From JBBRUG01 sp038247995 (lineage in GTDB: Bacteria; Chloroflexota; Chloroflexia; Chloroflexales; Chloroflexaceae), in NCBI GenBank assembly GCA_038247995.1, contig JBBRUG010000351.1:1-5959 (forward strand): DNA of 5,959 bases, written 5' to 3'. The position numbers were made by a program, and so were the translations under genes. Below are positions 1 through 5,278 of the stretch, one piece after another. Numbering within the stretch: the stretch's first letter is position 1; every line of letters begins with the position of its first letter. The notes under the pieces were generated by a model that saw only the letters and a program-made list of their open reading frames with translations, searched no databases and was not told where the DNA came from.

Positions 1-38
1 GGGGCGGGTCGCCGGCATGGGGGCGGGTCGCCGGCATG

Positions 39-62
39 GGGGCGGACACATTGGTTCGCCCC
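39..62. repeat. Dyad in first long repeat unit, 9-base arms with one G-T pair
   Basis: Arms GGGGCGGAC (39-47) and GTTCGCCCC (54-62) enclose the loop ACATTG. One position differs from the perfect copy at 110-133 and still allows a wobble pair in plus-strand RNA. In minus-strand RNA the same position is an A-C mismatch. No T-run follows on either strand, so it is not a standard intrinsic terminator. Confidence 0.8.
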
Positions 63-109
63 ACCGGCATGGGGGCGGGTCGCCGGCATGGGGGCGGGTC
101 GCCGGCATG

Positions 110-133
110 GGGGCGGACACATTGGTCCGCCCC
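110..133. repeat. Perfect GC-rich dyad in second long repeat unit
   Basis: Arms GGGGCGGAC (110-118) and GTCCGCCCC (125-133) are exact reverse complements around the loop ACATTG. It lies 61 bases beyond the stop codon of the M24 gene. It could act as a stable 3' hairpin protecting the operon transcript or slow the polymerase, but no T-tract follows on the minus strand. Similar GC-rich dyads are found as dispersed intergenic repeats in some bacteria. Confidence 0.85.
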
Positions 134-134
134 T

Positions 135-164
135 ACGGGATGCCACGGGATGCCACGGGATGCG
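135..164. repeat. Three tandem 10-base units ACGGGATGCC
   Basis: Units at 135-144, 145-154 and 155-164; the last ends in G instead of C. They directly adjoin the GC-rich dyad and finish 31 bases before the M24 stop codon. The remaining bases, 165-194, show no recognisable structure. Confidence 0.9.
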
Positions 165-194
165 CTGACATAACGCCCCTTGTCCCCTTGTCGC

Positions 195-1343
195 TCACAT
201 CCGCCGCCAACGCAAATCCCAGTCGCCGCTGAAACGTTCGGCGCCGGCAGGCGTGATCAGAATGTCTTCGTTAATGCCGGTACCCCAGGCGACGCTGGGC
301 GTTATGGCGCGGTGTGGGTGGTATGAAAAGGTCATTCCGGCTTCCAGCGGCCAGTTCTGTGATCCGCCCCAGGGCTGCTCGGCGGCGAACCATGGCCGCT
401 CGATTGTGTCCATACCCTGGCCGTGGAAGTCGAAATGGCGCGGCGGCTCGTCCAACGTCCAGCCATCCTCGCTCAGCGTGCGCTCGAAGATCGCGGCCAG
501 TGCGGGCAAGGTTGCGCCGGGGCGGGCCGCGGCGCGAATCGCCGTATAGGCGCGCAGTTCGCTGTCCATCAGCCGCTCTTCCAACTCGCTGGGCGGGCGA
601 TAGGCGCAGGTGACGGTGATCTCCGACCAGTGGCCGCTTGGCCCACACAGTTCCAGATGAAAGCGGGTGATCCCGTCGCAGCGTAGCGGTGTTGGGTCGG
701 GCACGCCGGTCTGCCCCGGCGCCTCGCCGATAAAGACCAGGATGTCGCGCGCGCCGCCTTCCAGCGCGATTCGCGAGCACGCGGCCGCTAGTTCAAGCTG
801 CGTTTTGCCGGGCGCGACGATCTGCACAAAATGCTCCATGCAGGCCTTGGAGAGCGTCCACAGATCGCGGATCTGGGCAATTTCGTGGGCGCTGCGGATC
901 ATGCGCACCCGGTCGATCACCTCATCGGCATCGACAAACTCGGCGCCGGGCAACGCTTCGCGCAGTTCGGCGAGCACGCCCGCCCCGATGATCGCGCGCA
1001 TCCCGGCCACGCCGATCCGCGCCCGGCTTAGGTTGCGCGCCTGCGCTGCGTGCGCGATCTGCGGCACGAGGTAGACATCGCCGGCAGTGTCTTCGACCCA
1101 GCCGCGCGCCGCGATTTTGGCGGCCACGGCATGGCTGGTAAGCGCAAGCGTCGGCTCACCGGCCAGCGGGATCAACAGCAGCCCATCATGGCCCCAGAGA
1201 TGGAAATCGGTTAAATAGCGCATGTAGCCGCGCCCCGTCCACCAATGGCCTTTGCCGGCCACCAGCAGCGCGTCGAGGCCGGCGGGTCTCATCGCAGCGC
1301 GCAGGCGGGTGTAGCGTTCGTCGCGTTCAGAGAGGTTTTTCAT
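195..1343 (-). CDS. M24-family (creatinase / Xaa-Pro peptidase fold) hydrolase with non-canonical metal site
   Basis: Predicted cytoplasmic protein of 382 residues, a usual length for two-domain M24 proteins. Residues 1-150 resemble the creatinase N-terminal domain, with RYTRLRAAM then GLDALLVAG near 12-30. Residues 155-375 form the pita-bread catalytic domain. Family landmarks are visible: an LEL segment at 230-232 and SEITVT at 240-245 (usually the two Asp ligands), FHGQG at 306-310 (His ligand), LEAGMTFSYHP at 333-343 (usually GMxFTxEP) and NEDILIT at 358-364 (last Glu). The ligand positions therefore read E231, E241, H307, H342, E359 instead of D, D, H, E, E. This argues against an ordinary dinuclear aminopeptidase. 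A creatinase-, ectoine hydrolase- or DddP-like role is possible, but the substrate cannot be read. The start at 1343 was chosen because the ATG opens the family-like N-terminus. The open frame runs back to 1478, but those 45 residues would be coded by an intergenic hairpin and the end of the previous gene. No Shine-Dalgarno precedes this ATG. Last gene of the run. Confidence 0.88.
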   Translation of the reverse strand: MKNLSERDERYTRLRAAMRPAGLDALLVAGKGHWWTGRGYMRYLTDFHLWGHDGLLLIPLAGEPTLALTSHAVAAKIAARGWVEDTAGDVYLVPQIAHAAQARNLSRARIGVAGMRAIIGAGVLAELREALPGAEFVDADEVIDRVRMIRSAHEIAQIRDLWTLSKACMEHFVQIVAPGKTQLELAAACSRIALEGGARDILVFIGEAPGQTGVPDPTPLRCDGITRFHLELCGPSGHWSEITVTCAYRPPSELEERLMDSELRAYTAIRAAARPGATLPALAAIFERTLSEDGWTLDEPPRHFDFHGQGMDTIERPWFAAEQPWGGSQNWPLEAGMTFSYHPHRAITPSVAWGTGINEDILITPAGAERFSGDWDLRWRRM

Positions 1344-1350
1344 AGAGGTT

Positions 1351-1385
1351 GTCAGGTCTGGGCGGCGCAGCCGCCCAGACCTGAC
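1351..1385. repeat. Perfect 16-bp hairpin between amidohydrolase and M24 genes
   Basis: Arms GTCAGGTCTGGGCGGC (1351-1366) and its exact reverse complement (1370-1385) enclose a 3-base loop, GCA. It fills most of the 43-base gap: the amidohydrolase stop codon (1387-1389) is one base away on one side, and the M24 ATG is 7 bases away on the other. No T-run follows on the minus strand. In the transcript it would sit where a ribosome binding site is expected. It may therefore stabilise the upstream mRNA end, limit M24 translation, or be an inserted REP-like repeat. Confidence 0.9.
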
Positions 1386-1386
1386 G

Positions 1387-2613
1387 TCAAACCAACCGCT
1401 TCCCGGCCACATAGGTGCGCTGCACGTGCGTGAGGGCGTCGAGATCGGCCAGCGGGTCGCCGGCAACAACGACGACATCGGCCGACTTGCCGGCTTCCAG
1501 CGTGCCCAGGCGCTCGCTGAGGTTGCTGATCTGCGCGGCGACGCTGGTGGCGCTACGCAGCGCGCCGTAGTTATCGCTCACCACGCCAAGCTTGACCATA
1601 AACTTCATTTCGGGGGCGATCACGCCATGTCCGACAGCCGGACTGCCCGCATCGGTGCCGAAGCCGATCACCACGCCGGCCTGCGCCGCTTTGACGATCC
1701 CCGCGTAGCGCGCCGGGTTCGCCACGGCCTTCTGGCGCTCCAGCAGTTTCCAATCCGGGATGTTGAACTTCGCCGCAACTTCAGGCTGGCTCTGCATTAC
1801 CACCGGCGCAAAGGTCGTTACGATCGGGATCTGCTTGCTCAGCAGCAGTTCAATCGTCGCGTCGCTCATGCTGCCGCCGTGCTCGACGCAATCGACGCCG
1901 AAGCGCGCCACCCGCTCGATGCACTCGTCGTAGGTAGCGTGCGCTGTTACGGGAATGCCGTTGCGGTGGGCCTCGTCGATCACGGCGGCGAGCTCCTCAT
2001 CGGTGAACTCCAACGTGTCGTGGCAGGCCATAATCTTGATCAGGTCGGCGCCGCCGCGCACCTGGTCGCGCACGGCACGGCGCATCTCGGTGGCGCCGCT
2101 GGCCTCGCGACAAGCCCAGTAGGTGTGCCCGCCGGTCTGCACGATCGACTCGCCGCAGGCCAGAATGCGCGGGCCGGGGAAGATGCCCTGCTCGACGGCT
2201 TGCTTGGCAAACAGGTTTGTCTTGTGCAGGCCCAGGTCGCGCACGGTGGTCACGCCGGCGCGCAGGCTGATCAGCATGTTTCCGGCGCTCTTGTAGGCCG
2301 AGATCTCCGACGAATCGTAGATCGACTGATGGGCCAGATCGTGGACGCCGTCCCAGGCCAGGTGGGCGTGGCTGTTGAAGAGGCCGGGAATGATCGTGCC
2401 GTTCGTCTCAACTACTTCGGCGCCGCGCTCGCCCAGGTCGGCGGCACTGCCGACGGCCTTGATCATTCCGCCTTCGATCTCGACAAACCCATTCTCGATC
2501 ACCTCATCGCCGCGACAAGTGAGCACGCGGCCTTTGAGAATGGTATGGCCGGTGGGAACTTCGTACATCGGCGCAATCAGCTTCTGAAAGCGCCAGGCCG
2601 GCTGTTCAGGCAT
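1387..2613 (-). CDS. Metal-dependent amidohydrolase, imidazolonepropionase / Xaa-Pro dipeptidase-like (HutI-related)
   Basis: Protein of 408 residues with the full signature of the amidohydrolase superfamily. A small beta-sandwich segment near 23-75 leads into the TIM barrel (PGLFNSHAHLAWDG), and the sandwich closes at the C-terminus (GKSADVVVVAGDPL, 375-388). Metal ligands are all present: H82 and H84 (HxH), K193 in LIKIMA (probably carboxylated), H225 in TAHAT, H245 in VEHGG and D321 in GTDAG. TTVRDLG (122-128) and GGH (161-163) are typical of the COG1228 group, whose studied members include imidazolonepropionase and dipeptidases that cleave Xaa-Pro or Xaa-Arg/Lys. The exact substrate cannot be told, but hydrolysis of a cyclic amide, dipeptide or similar C-N bond in the cytoplasm is likely. 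An upstream GTG at 2667 would add 18 residues. The ATG at 2613 is preferred because AAAGGA ends 7 bases before it, and because the extra residues would come from a hairpin. Separated by 56 bases from the gene upstream and 43 from the M24 gene downstream. Confidence 0.92.
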   Translation of the reverse strand: MPEQPAWRFQKLIAPMYEVPTGHTILKGRVLTCRGDEVIENGFVEIEGGMIKAVGSAADLGERGAEVVETNGTIIPGLFNSHAHLAWDGVHDLAHQSIYDSSEISAYKSAGNMLISLRAGVTTVRDLGLHKTNLFAKQAVEQGIFPGPRILACGESIVQTGGHTYWACREASGATEMRRAVRDQVRGGADLIKIMACHDTLEFTDEELAAVIDEAHRNGIPVTAHATYDECIERVARFGVDCVEHGGSMSDATIELLLSKQIPIVTTFAPVVMQSQPEVAAKFNIPDWKLLERQKAVANPARYAGIVKAAQAGVVIGFGTDAGSPAVGHGVIAPEMKFMVKLGVVSDNYGALRSATSVAAQISNLSERLGTLEAGKSADVVVVAGDPLADLDALTHVQRTYVAGKRLV

Positions 2614-2620
2614 TGGAGTG

Positions 2621-2626
2621 TCCTTT
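2621..2626 (-). promoter_or_regulatory. Ribosome binding site of the amidohydrolase gene
   Basis: AAAGGA on the minus strand, 7 bases before the ATG at 2613. It decides the start against the GTG at 2667. Confidence 0.75.
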
Positions 2627-2642
2627 ATTTTTGATGGTGGTC

Positions 2643-2667
2643 GTATTTGCGGCTGCGCCGCAAACAC
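2643..2667. repeat. Hairpin between TIM-barrel and amidohydrolase genes
   Basis: Arms TTTGCGGC (2646-2653) and GCCGCAAA (2657-2664) are exact complements around the loop TGC. The stem can extend by two more pairs beyond one mismatch (2643-2644 with 2666-2667). The 13-base core GCGGCTGCGCCGC (2649-2661) is the reverse complement of 1362-1374 in the next gap downstream. It starts just after the TIM-barrel stop codon and lies upstream of the amidohydrolase ribosome binding site. No T-run on the minus strand. Confidence 0.82.
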
Positions 2668-2669
2668 AA

Positions 2670-4097
2670 TTACTGATGTAATCCCAGTTCACGCAGCGCC
2701 GCCGCCGCGCCGTCGAGGTTGGTCAGGTTCATGCCCGCGTAGTTCGGCGAGAAGACCACGCCATGCCCGCCGGCTTCGTAGGTCGCCATGACGCTGCGGT
2801 AAACGATTTCGGGCGTGCAGACGGCCTGATCGGCGCGAGTACGCGGGGCGTCCACGCCGATGCCCATATACACCGGCAGTTTGTCGCCCACGGCGCGCAG
2901 CGTGTCGCGGCATTGCCCGCCGACATAGGTGTCGGGGGCCATCCCTGCTTGCACCAGTTCGCCCCACGGCGCCTCGTTCAGGCCAAGGATTTTGTACATC
3001 ACCGGGGTGAATTCTTCGGGCGTGAAATCGCGCAAAATGCTCTTGTGGAAGTCGGTCATCTCTTTCACGTAGATGCCGCCGGCCTGATGCTGATACGTGA
3101 TCGGCTTGAGCCAATCGGCATACGTGGTCTGCTCGTCCCACGGCCACTGAGCCTTGCGGATCGGGTTGAAGTGGTTGCGGTTCCAGACATTCAGCCCGAA
3201 GCTGTAGTTGGGGTTGCACCACTTGACCATGCCGTACAACTCGCGGTCGAGATCTTTGCTGCGCTCCAGCCAGAAGCGCTCCCAGATCAGGATCTCGGGG
3301 TTGCGCAGCAGTACGCGCAGAAACTCGATCAGCGATCCATCGACAAACGCTTCGCCGGCGCGGGCACGCTGGAAGTAATCATGCACCTCGCGGAAGGCGG
3401 CGCGGGCGCGCTCAACATCGATCCCGCGTTCGAGCGCTTCACGCCGGCAATGTTCGCAGAAGCAGCCCGGCGCCTGGCCCTGGATCATGCGATCCAGTGG
3501 GCTATTGCGCTCGTTGCACCACATGATCCCGTCGATCGCGTAGCTGCGGCACTGATCTTCGACCAGCGCCTGCCACCAGCGCCGATAGGCCGGGTTCGAG
3601 GTACACGGTTCGCCGGCAACCCGCCCGTACACATCGACTTCGAGATACTGCGGCATGTTTGGGATATTCACCGCGCTGGCCGAGCCGTGGCCGGCATACT
3701 TGAACAGCGGCTCCATCATCTCCGGGATCACCTGCATGCCGCGCGCCTGCGCCGCCGGGATCACCAGGTCGAGGATGTCGCGCCCATCAAGCTCTTTGTC
3801 GGTCGAGCGGAACTCTTTGATCGGCGTGTTGGCATAATATTCGGGATGGGTCGCCCAATAGGCGCCGCCCTGCATCGTGTAGGGCGCCTGCACGCCATGG
3901 TCGGGCCAGCCTTCCAGCGCATGCGAGATGCGCCGGCCGACCTTCAGGCCCAGCCACGAGATCGTGCCGATCAGCAGCACATTCGCGCCGACGCGCTGCT
4001 GGAGCGTGTCGAGCACGGTATCGACACCTTCATCGATAAAGCTGATCGGGCTGATCTGAATGCCGACAAATTTTTTTGTGGGGTCGGGTTGGGTCAT
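2670..4097 (-). CDS. Probable TIM-barrel, glycoside-hydrolase-like protein of unknown substrate
   Basis: Protein of 475 residues without an evident signal peptide or membrane segment. The N-terminus (KKFVGIQISPISF, 8-20) looks like a first barrel strand. IPAAQARGMQVIPEMMEP (113-130) and YAIDGIMWCNERNSP (186-200) look like later strands. N195-E196 sits at the end of a predicted strand, as the acid/base Asn-Glu does in clan A glycosidases, so E196 is a candidate catalytic residue. Next comes a cysteine cluster C212-F-C214-E-H-C217, seen in several GH-like barrel families, where it may bind metal. The tail, YEAGGHGVVFSPNYAGMNLTNLDGAAAAL, looks like a last barrel strand and helix. Rich in Trp and Tyr, as carbohydrate-binding enzymes often are. 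I do not recognise a named family with certainty; a hypothetical glycosyl hydrolase-like group is my best match. The ATG at 4097 has AGGGG 7 bases upstream, which supports this start. It lies directly after the Gfo/Idh gene, a pairing common in sugar catabolism. Confidence 0.8.
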   Translation of the reverse strand: MTQPDPTKKFVGIQISPISFIDEGVDTVLDTLQQRVGANVLLIGTISWLGLKVGRRISHALEGWPDHGVQAPYTMQGGAYWATHPEYYANTPIKEFRSTDKELDGRDILDLVIPAAQARGMQVIPEMMEPLFKYAGHGSASAVNIPNMPQYLEVDVYGRVAGEPCTSNPAYRRWWQALVEDQCRSYAIDGIMWCNERNSPLDRMIQGQAPGCFCEHCRREALERGIDVERARAAFREVHDYFQRARAGEAFVDGSLIEFLRVLLRNPEILIWERFWLERSKDLDRELYGMVKWCNPNYSFGLNVWNRNHFNPIRKAQWPWDEQTTYADWLKPITYQHQAGGIYVKEMTDFHKSILRDFTPEEFTPVMYKILGLNEAPWGELVQAGMAPDTYVGGQCRDTLRAVGDKLPVYMGIGVDAPRTRADQAVCTPEIVYRSVMATYEAGGHGVVFSPNYAGMNLTNLDGAAAALRELGLHQ

Positions 4098-4104
4098 TGC
4101 AATA

Positions 4105-4109
4105 CCCCT
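4105..4109 (-). promoter_or_regulatory. Ribosome binding site of the TIM-barrel gene
   Basis: AGGGG on the minus strand, 7 bases before the ATG at 4097. It supports that start. Confidence 0.65.
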
Positions 4110-4116
4110 ATGATTG

Positions 4117-4149
4117 GGCCGCAGGATTAGCTATGCTGATCCTGCGGCC
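4117..4149. repeat. Hairpin between Gfo/Idh and TIM-barrel genes
   Basis: Perfect 11-base arms GGCCGCAGGAT (4117-4127) and ATCCTGCGGCC (4139-4149). Inside, AGC (4129-4131) can pair with GCT (4135-4137) after one mismatch, leaving a 3-base loop. It occupies the middle of the 60-base gap, between the Gfo/Idh stop codon and the next ribosome binding site. No T-run on the minus strand, so read-through is expected. Its sequence is unrelated to the other two hairpins. Confidence 0.85.
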
Positions 4150-4157
4150 TGATAGCT

Positions 4158-5231
4158 CTATGACGGTACGGCGATCCAGCGCTCCTCGGCGTGCGACTGG
4201 CGCACGGCGTCGAGCACGTGTTGGCAGCGCAGGCCGTCGCGGAAGGTCGCGCCCCGTTGCGGCGCCCGCTCTTCGCGTAGCGCCGTTACCAGTTCCTGGG
4301 CCAGATGCGCGAATGAACGCGCCCAGACGCCGGCCGGCACGCCGGGCACACCTTCGAGCGGGTCGGTGACGGTAAGCTCTTCCACCGCGCTGCCCAATTG
4401 TTTGCCCCAGAGCCGATCGGCGTGATCGAGCACCAGGCTGCCCCGTTCACCATGGATCTCAGCCTGGTTTGAGCCGCCGTGGTGCGCGACATAGCTCACA
4501 AAGACGTGCGCCTGTGCGCCGCTGGCGAAGCGCGCGCTGAAATTGAACTGGTCGTCACTATCCACGGGGCGTAATGCGCCGCCTTGCGCCGGATCGGGCC
4601 GGGCCTGCACGAAGGTGTTTAACTGGCCGCTCACCGCCGTAATCTCGCCGAGCCACCAGCGCAACAGATCAACCTGATGCGAACCATTGGCGCCCAACGC
4701 GCCGCCGCCGCGCGCGCGATCCGACCACCAATCCCATGCCCGGTTCGGGTCGCCGCGCATGCCGGAACTGTTGCGGATGCCCGCGTAGTAAACTTGGCCC
4801 AGGTAACCGCTTGCAATCAGTTCGGCGATCTTTGCGCGGGTTGGGTTGAAGCGCAGTTCGTGGTCGATCAGATGCACAACGCCGGCAGCATCGGCGGCCT
4901 GGAGCATCGCCTGTGCCTCGTGTACGTCCATGGCCATAGGCTTTTCACAGAGCACATGGCAGCCGGCCTCAATCGCGGCCAGGGCCATCGGCGCGTGGGT
5001 GGCGACGGGCGTGGCGATGCACACCAGGTCGAGGTTGGCCTCGGCGAGCATGGCCCGGTAGTCGTCGAAGGCCAGCGGAATGCTGTGGGCCTGTGCGGCC
5101 GCCGCGGCCCGTTCGCGGCGGGCGCTACAGATCGCCGCCACTTCGGCGCCCGCAGCGTGGCGGAATCCCGGCAGCATCGCCGTCTGACCGAAGCCCGTGC
5201 CGATAATGCCGATTCGGATGGTATTTTTCAT
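4158..5231 (-). CDS. Gfo/Idh/MocA-family NAD(P)-dependent oxidoreductase
   Basis: Protein of 357 residues, typical for the family. The N-terminal Rossmann fold opens with RIGIIGTGFGQTAMLPGF: the glycine-rich loop GTGFG at 11-15 binds the dinucleotide. Then follow DLVCIATPVATHAPMALAAI (68-87) and the hallmark EKP at 96-98, whose Lys contacts cofactor and substrate. DHELRFNP (123-130) and GSHQVDLLRWW (183-193) are further family motifs, with H185 and D188 in the usual catalytic region. Residues from about 130 form the alpha/beta substrate domain. Members oxidise or reduce hydroxyls of sugars, inositols or similar compounds; the substrate here is unknown. No secretion signal, so cytoplasmic. The ATG at 5231 directly opens the Rossmann strand, so the start is secure although no Shine-Dalgarno is visible. 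In its place are a small dyad and a three-unit tandem repeat. Lies 47 bases after the AstE/AspA gene and 60 before the TIM-barrel gene. Confidence 0.94.
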   Translation of the reverse strand: MKNTIRIGIIGTGFGQTAMLPGFRHAAGAEVAAICSARRERAAAAAQAHSIPLAFDDYRAMLAEANLDLVCIATPVATHAPMALAAIEAGCHVLCEKPMAMDVHEAQAMLQAADAAGVVHLIDHELRFNPTRAKIAELIASGYLGQVYYAGIRNSSGMRGDPNRAWDWWSDRARGGGALGANGSHQVDLLRWWLGEITAVSGQLNTFVQARPDPAQGGALRPVDSDDQFNFSARFASGAQAHVFVSYVAHHGGSNQAEIHGERGSLVLDHADRLWGKQLGSAVEELTVTDPLEGVPGVPAGVWARSFAHLAQELVTALREERAPQRGATFRDGLRCQHVLDAVRQSHAEERWIAVPS

Positions 5232-5232
5232 A

Positions 5233-5243
5233 ACGGAAACCGT
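5233..5243. repeat. Small dyad next to the Gfo/Idh start codon
   Basis: ACGG (5233-5236) and CCGT (5240-5243) around AAA, one base upstream of the ATG at 5231. It takes the place of a Shine-Dalgarno sequence. The arms are short and it may be chance. Confidence 0.45.
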
Positions 5244-5244
5244 A

Positions 5245-5271
5245 CAATCTGCGTCATCTGCGCAATCTGCG
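5245..5271. repeat. Three tandem 9-base units in the AstE/AspA to Gfo/Idh gap
   Basis: CAATCTGCG (5245-5253), TCATCTGCG (5254-5262) and CAATCTGCG (5263-5271). The first and third are identical and the middle one differs at its first two bases. They fill the gap between the AstE/AspA stop codon and the Gfo/Idh start. On the coding strand the core reads CGCAGAT. Possibly a dispersed short repeat, less likely a protein-binding site. Confidence 0.85.
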
Positions 5272-5278
5272 GATGGCC

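Larger units (their letters stand above)
1..141. repeat. Higher-order tandem repeat, two 71-base copies built of 19-, 19- and 33-base units
   Basis: The basic 19-base unit is GGGGGCGGGTCGCCGGCAT. It occurs at 1-18 (first base outside the window), 19-37, 71-89 and 90-108. After each pair comes a variant unit starting GGGGGCGGACACATTGG (38-70, and from 109) that contains a dyad. The whole 19+19+33 pattern thus repeats with a period of 71 and probably continues left of the window. The second copy of the long unit departs from the first near its end (TACGGGAT at 134-141 against ACCGGCAT at 63-70). Non-coding, just downstream of the last operon gene. The small plus-strand open frame here is a by-product of the repeat. 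Confidence 0.93.

Noticed and set aside
1..108. G-quadruplex array in the G-rich repeat
   Set aside because: Runs of GGGGG and GGG are separated by 1 base and then by about 10 bases that include CC and single G bases, which exceeds the usual loop limit and favours duplex or hairpin forms.
17..232. Small plus-strand protein in the repeat region
   Set aside because: Its Gly/Arg/His-rich product is just the translated tandem repeat, and it overlaps the end of the M24 gene on the opposite strand.
1351..1385. Intrinsic terminator
   Set aside because: A strong stem, but no T-run follows on either strand, and the next gene starts only 7 bases later on the same strand.
1344..1478. N-terminal extension of the M24 gene overlapping the amidohydrolase
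   Set aside because: The extra 45 residues are coded by the end of another gene and by a hairpin, and have no family similarity; the ATG at 1343 starts the recognisable N-terminal domain.
1426..2634. Plus-strand open frame of 402 codons opposite the amidohydrolase gene
   Set aside because: The opposite strand codes a protein with all amidohydrolase metal ligands. The plus-strand product shows no known motif and is rich in Ala, Gly, His and Arg, as expected of an antisense frame in GC-rich DNA.
4068..4080. A7 tract near the start of the TIM-barrel gene as a slippage or phase-variation site
   Set aside because: It codes the Lys-Lys-Phe opening of the first strand with an intact frame. A single 7-base run is weak evidence, and no alternative product is visible.
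2763..4130. Plus-strand open frame of 455 codons opposite the TIM-barrel gene
   Set aside because: It mirrors the minus-strand gene, has no recognisable domain, and runs through the intergenic hairpin. The minus-strand gene has a ribosome binding site and strand/helix patterns of a real protein.
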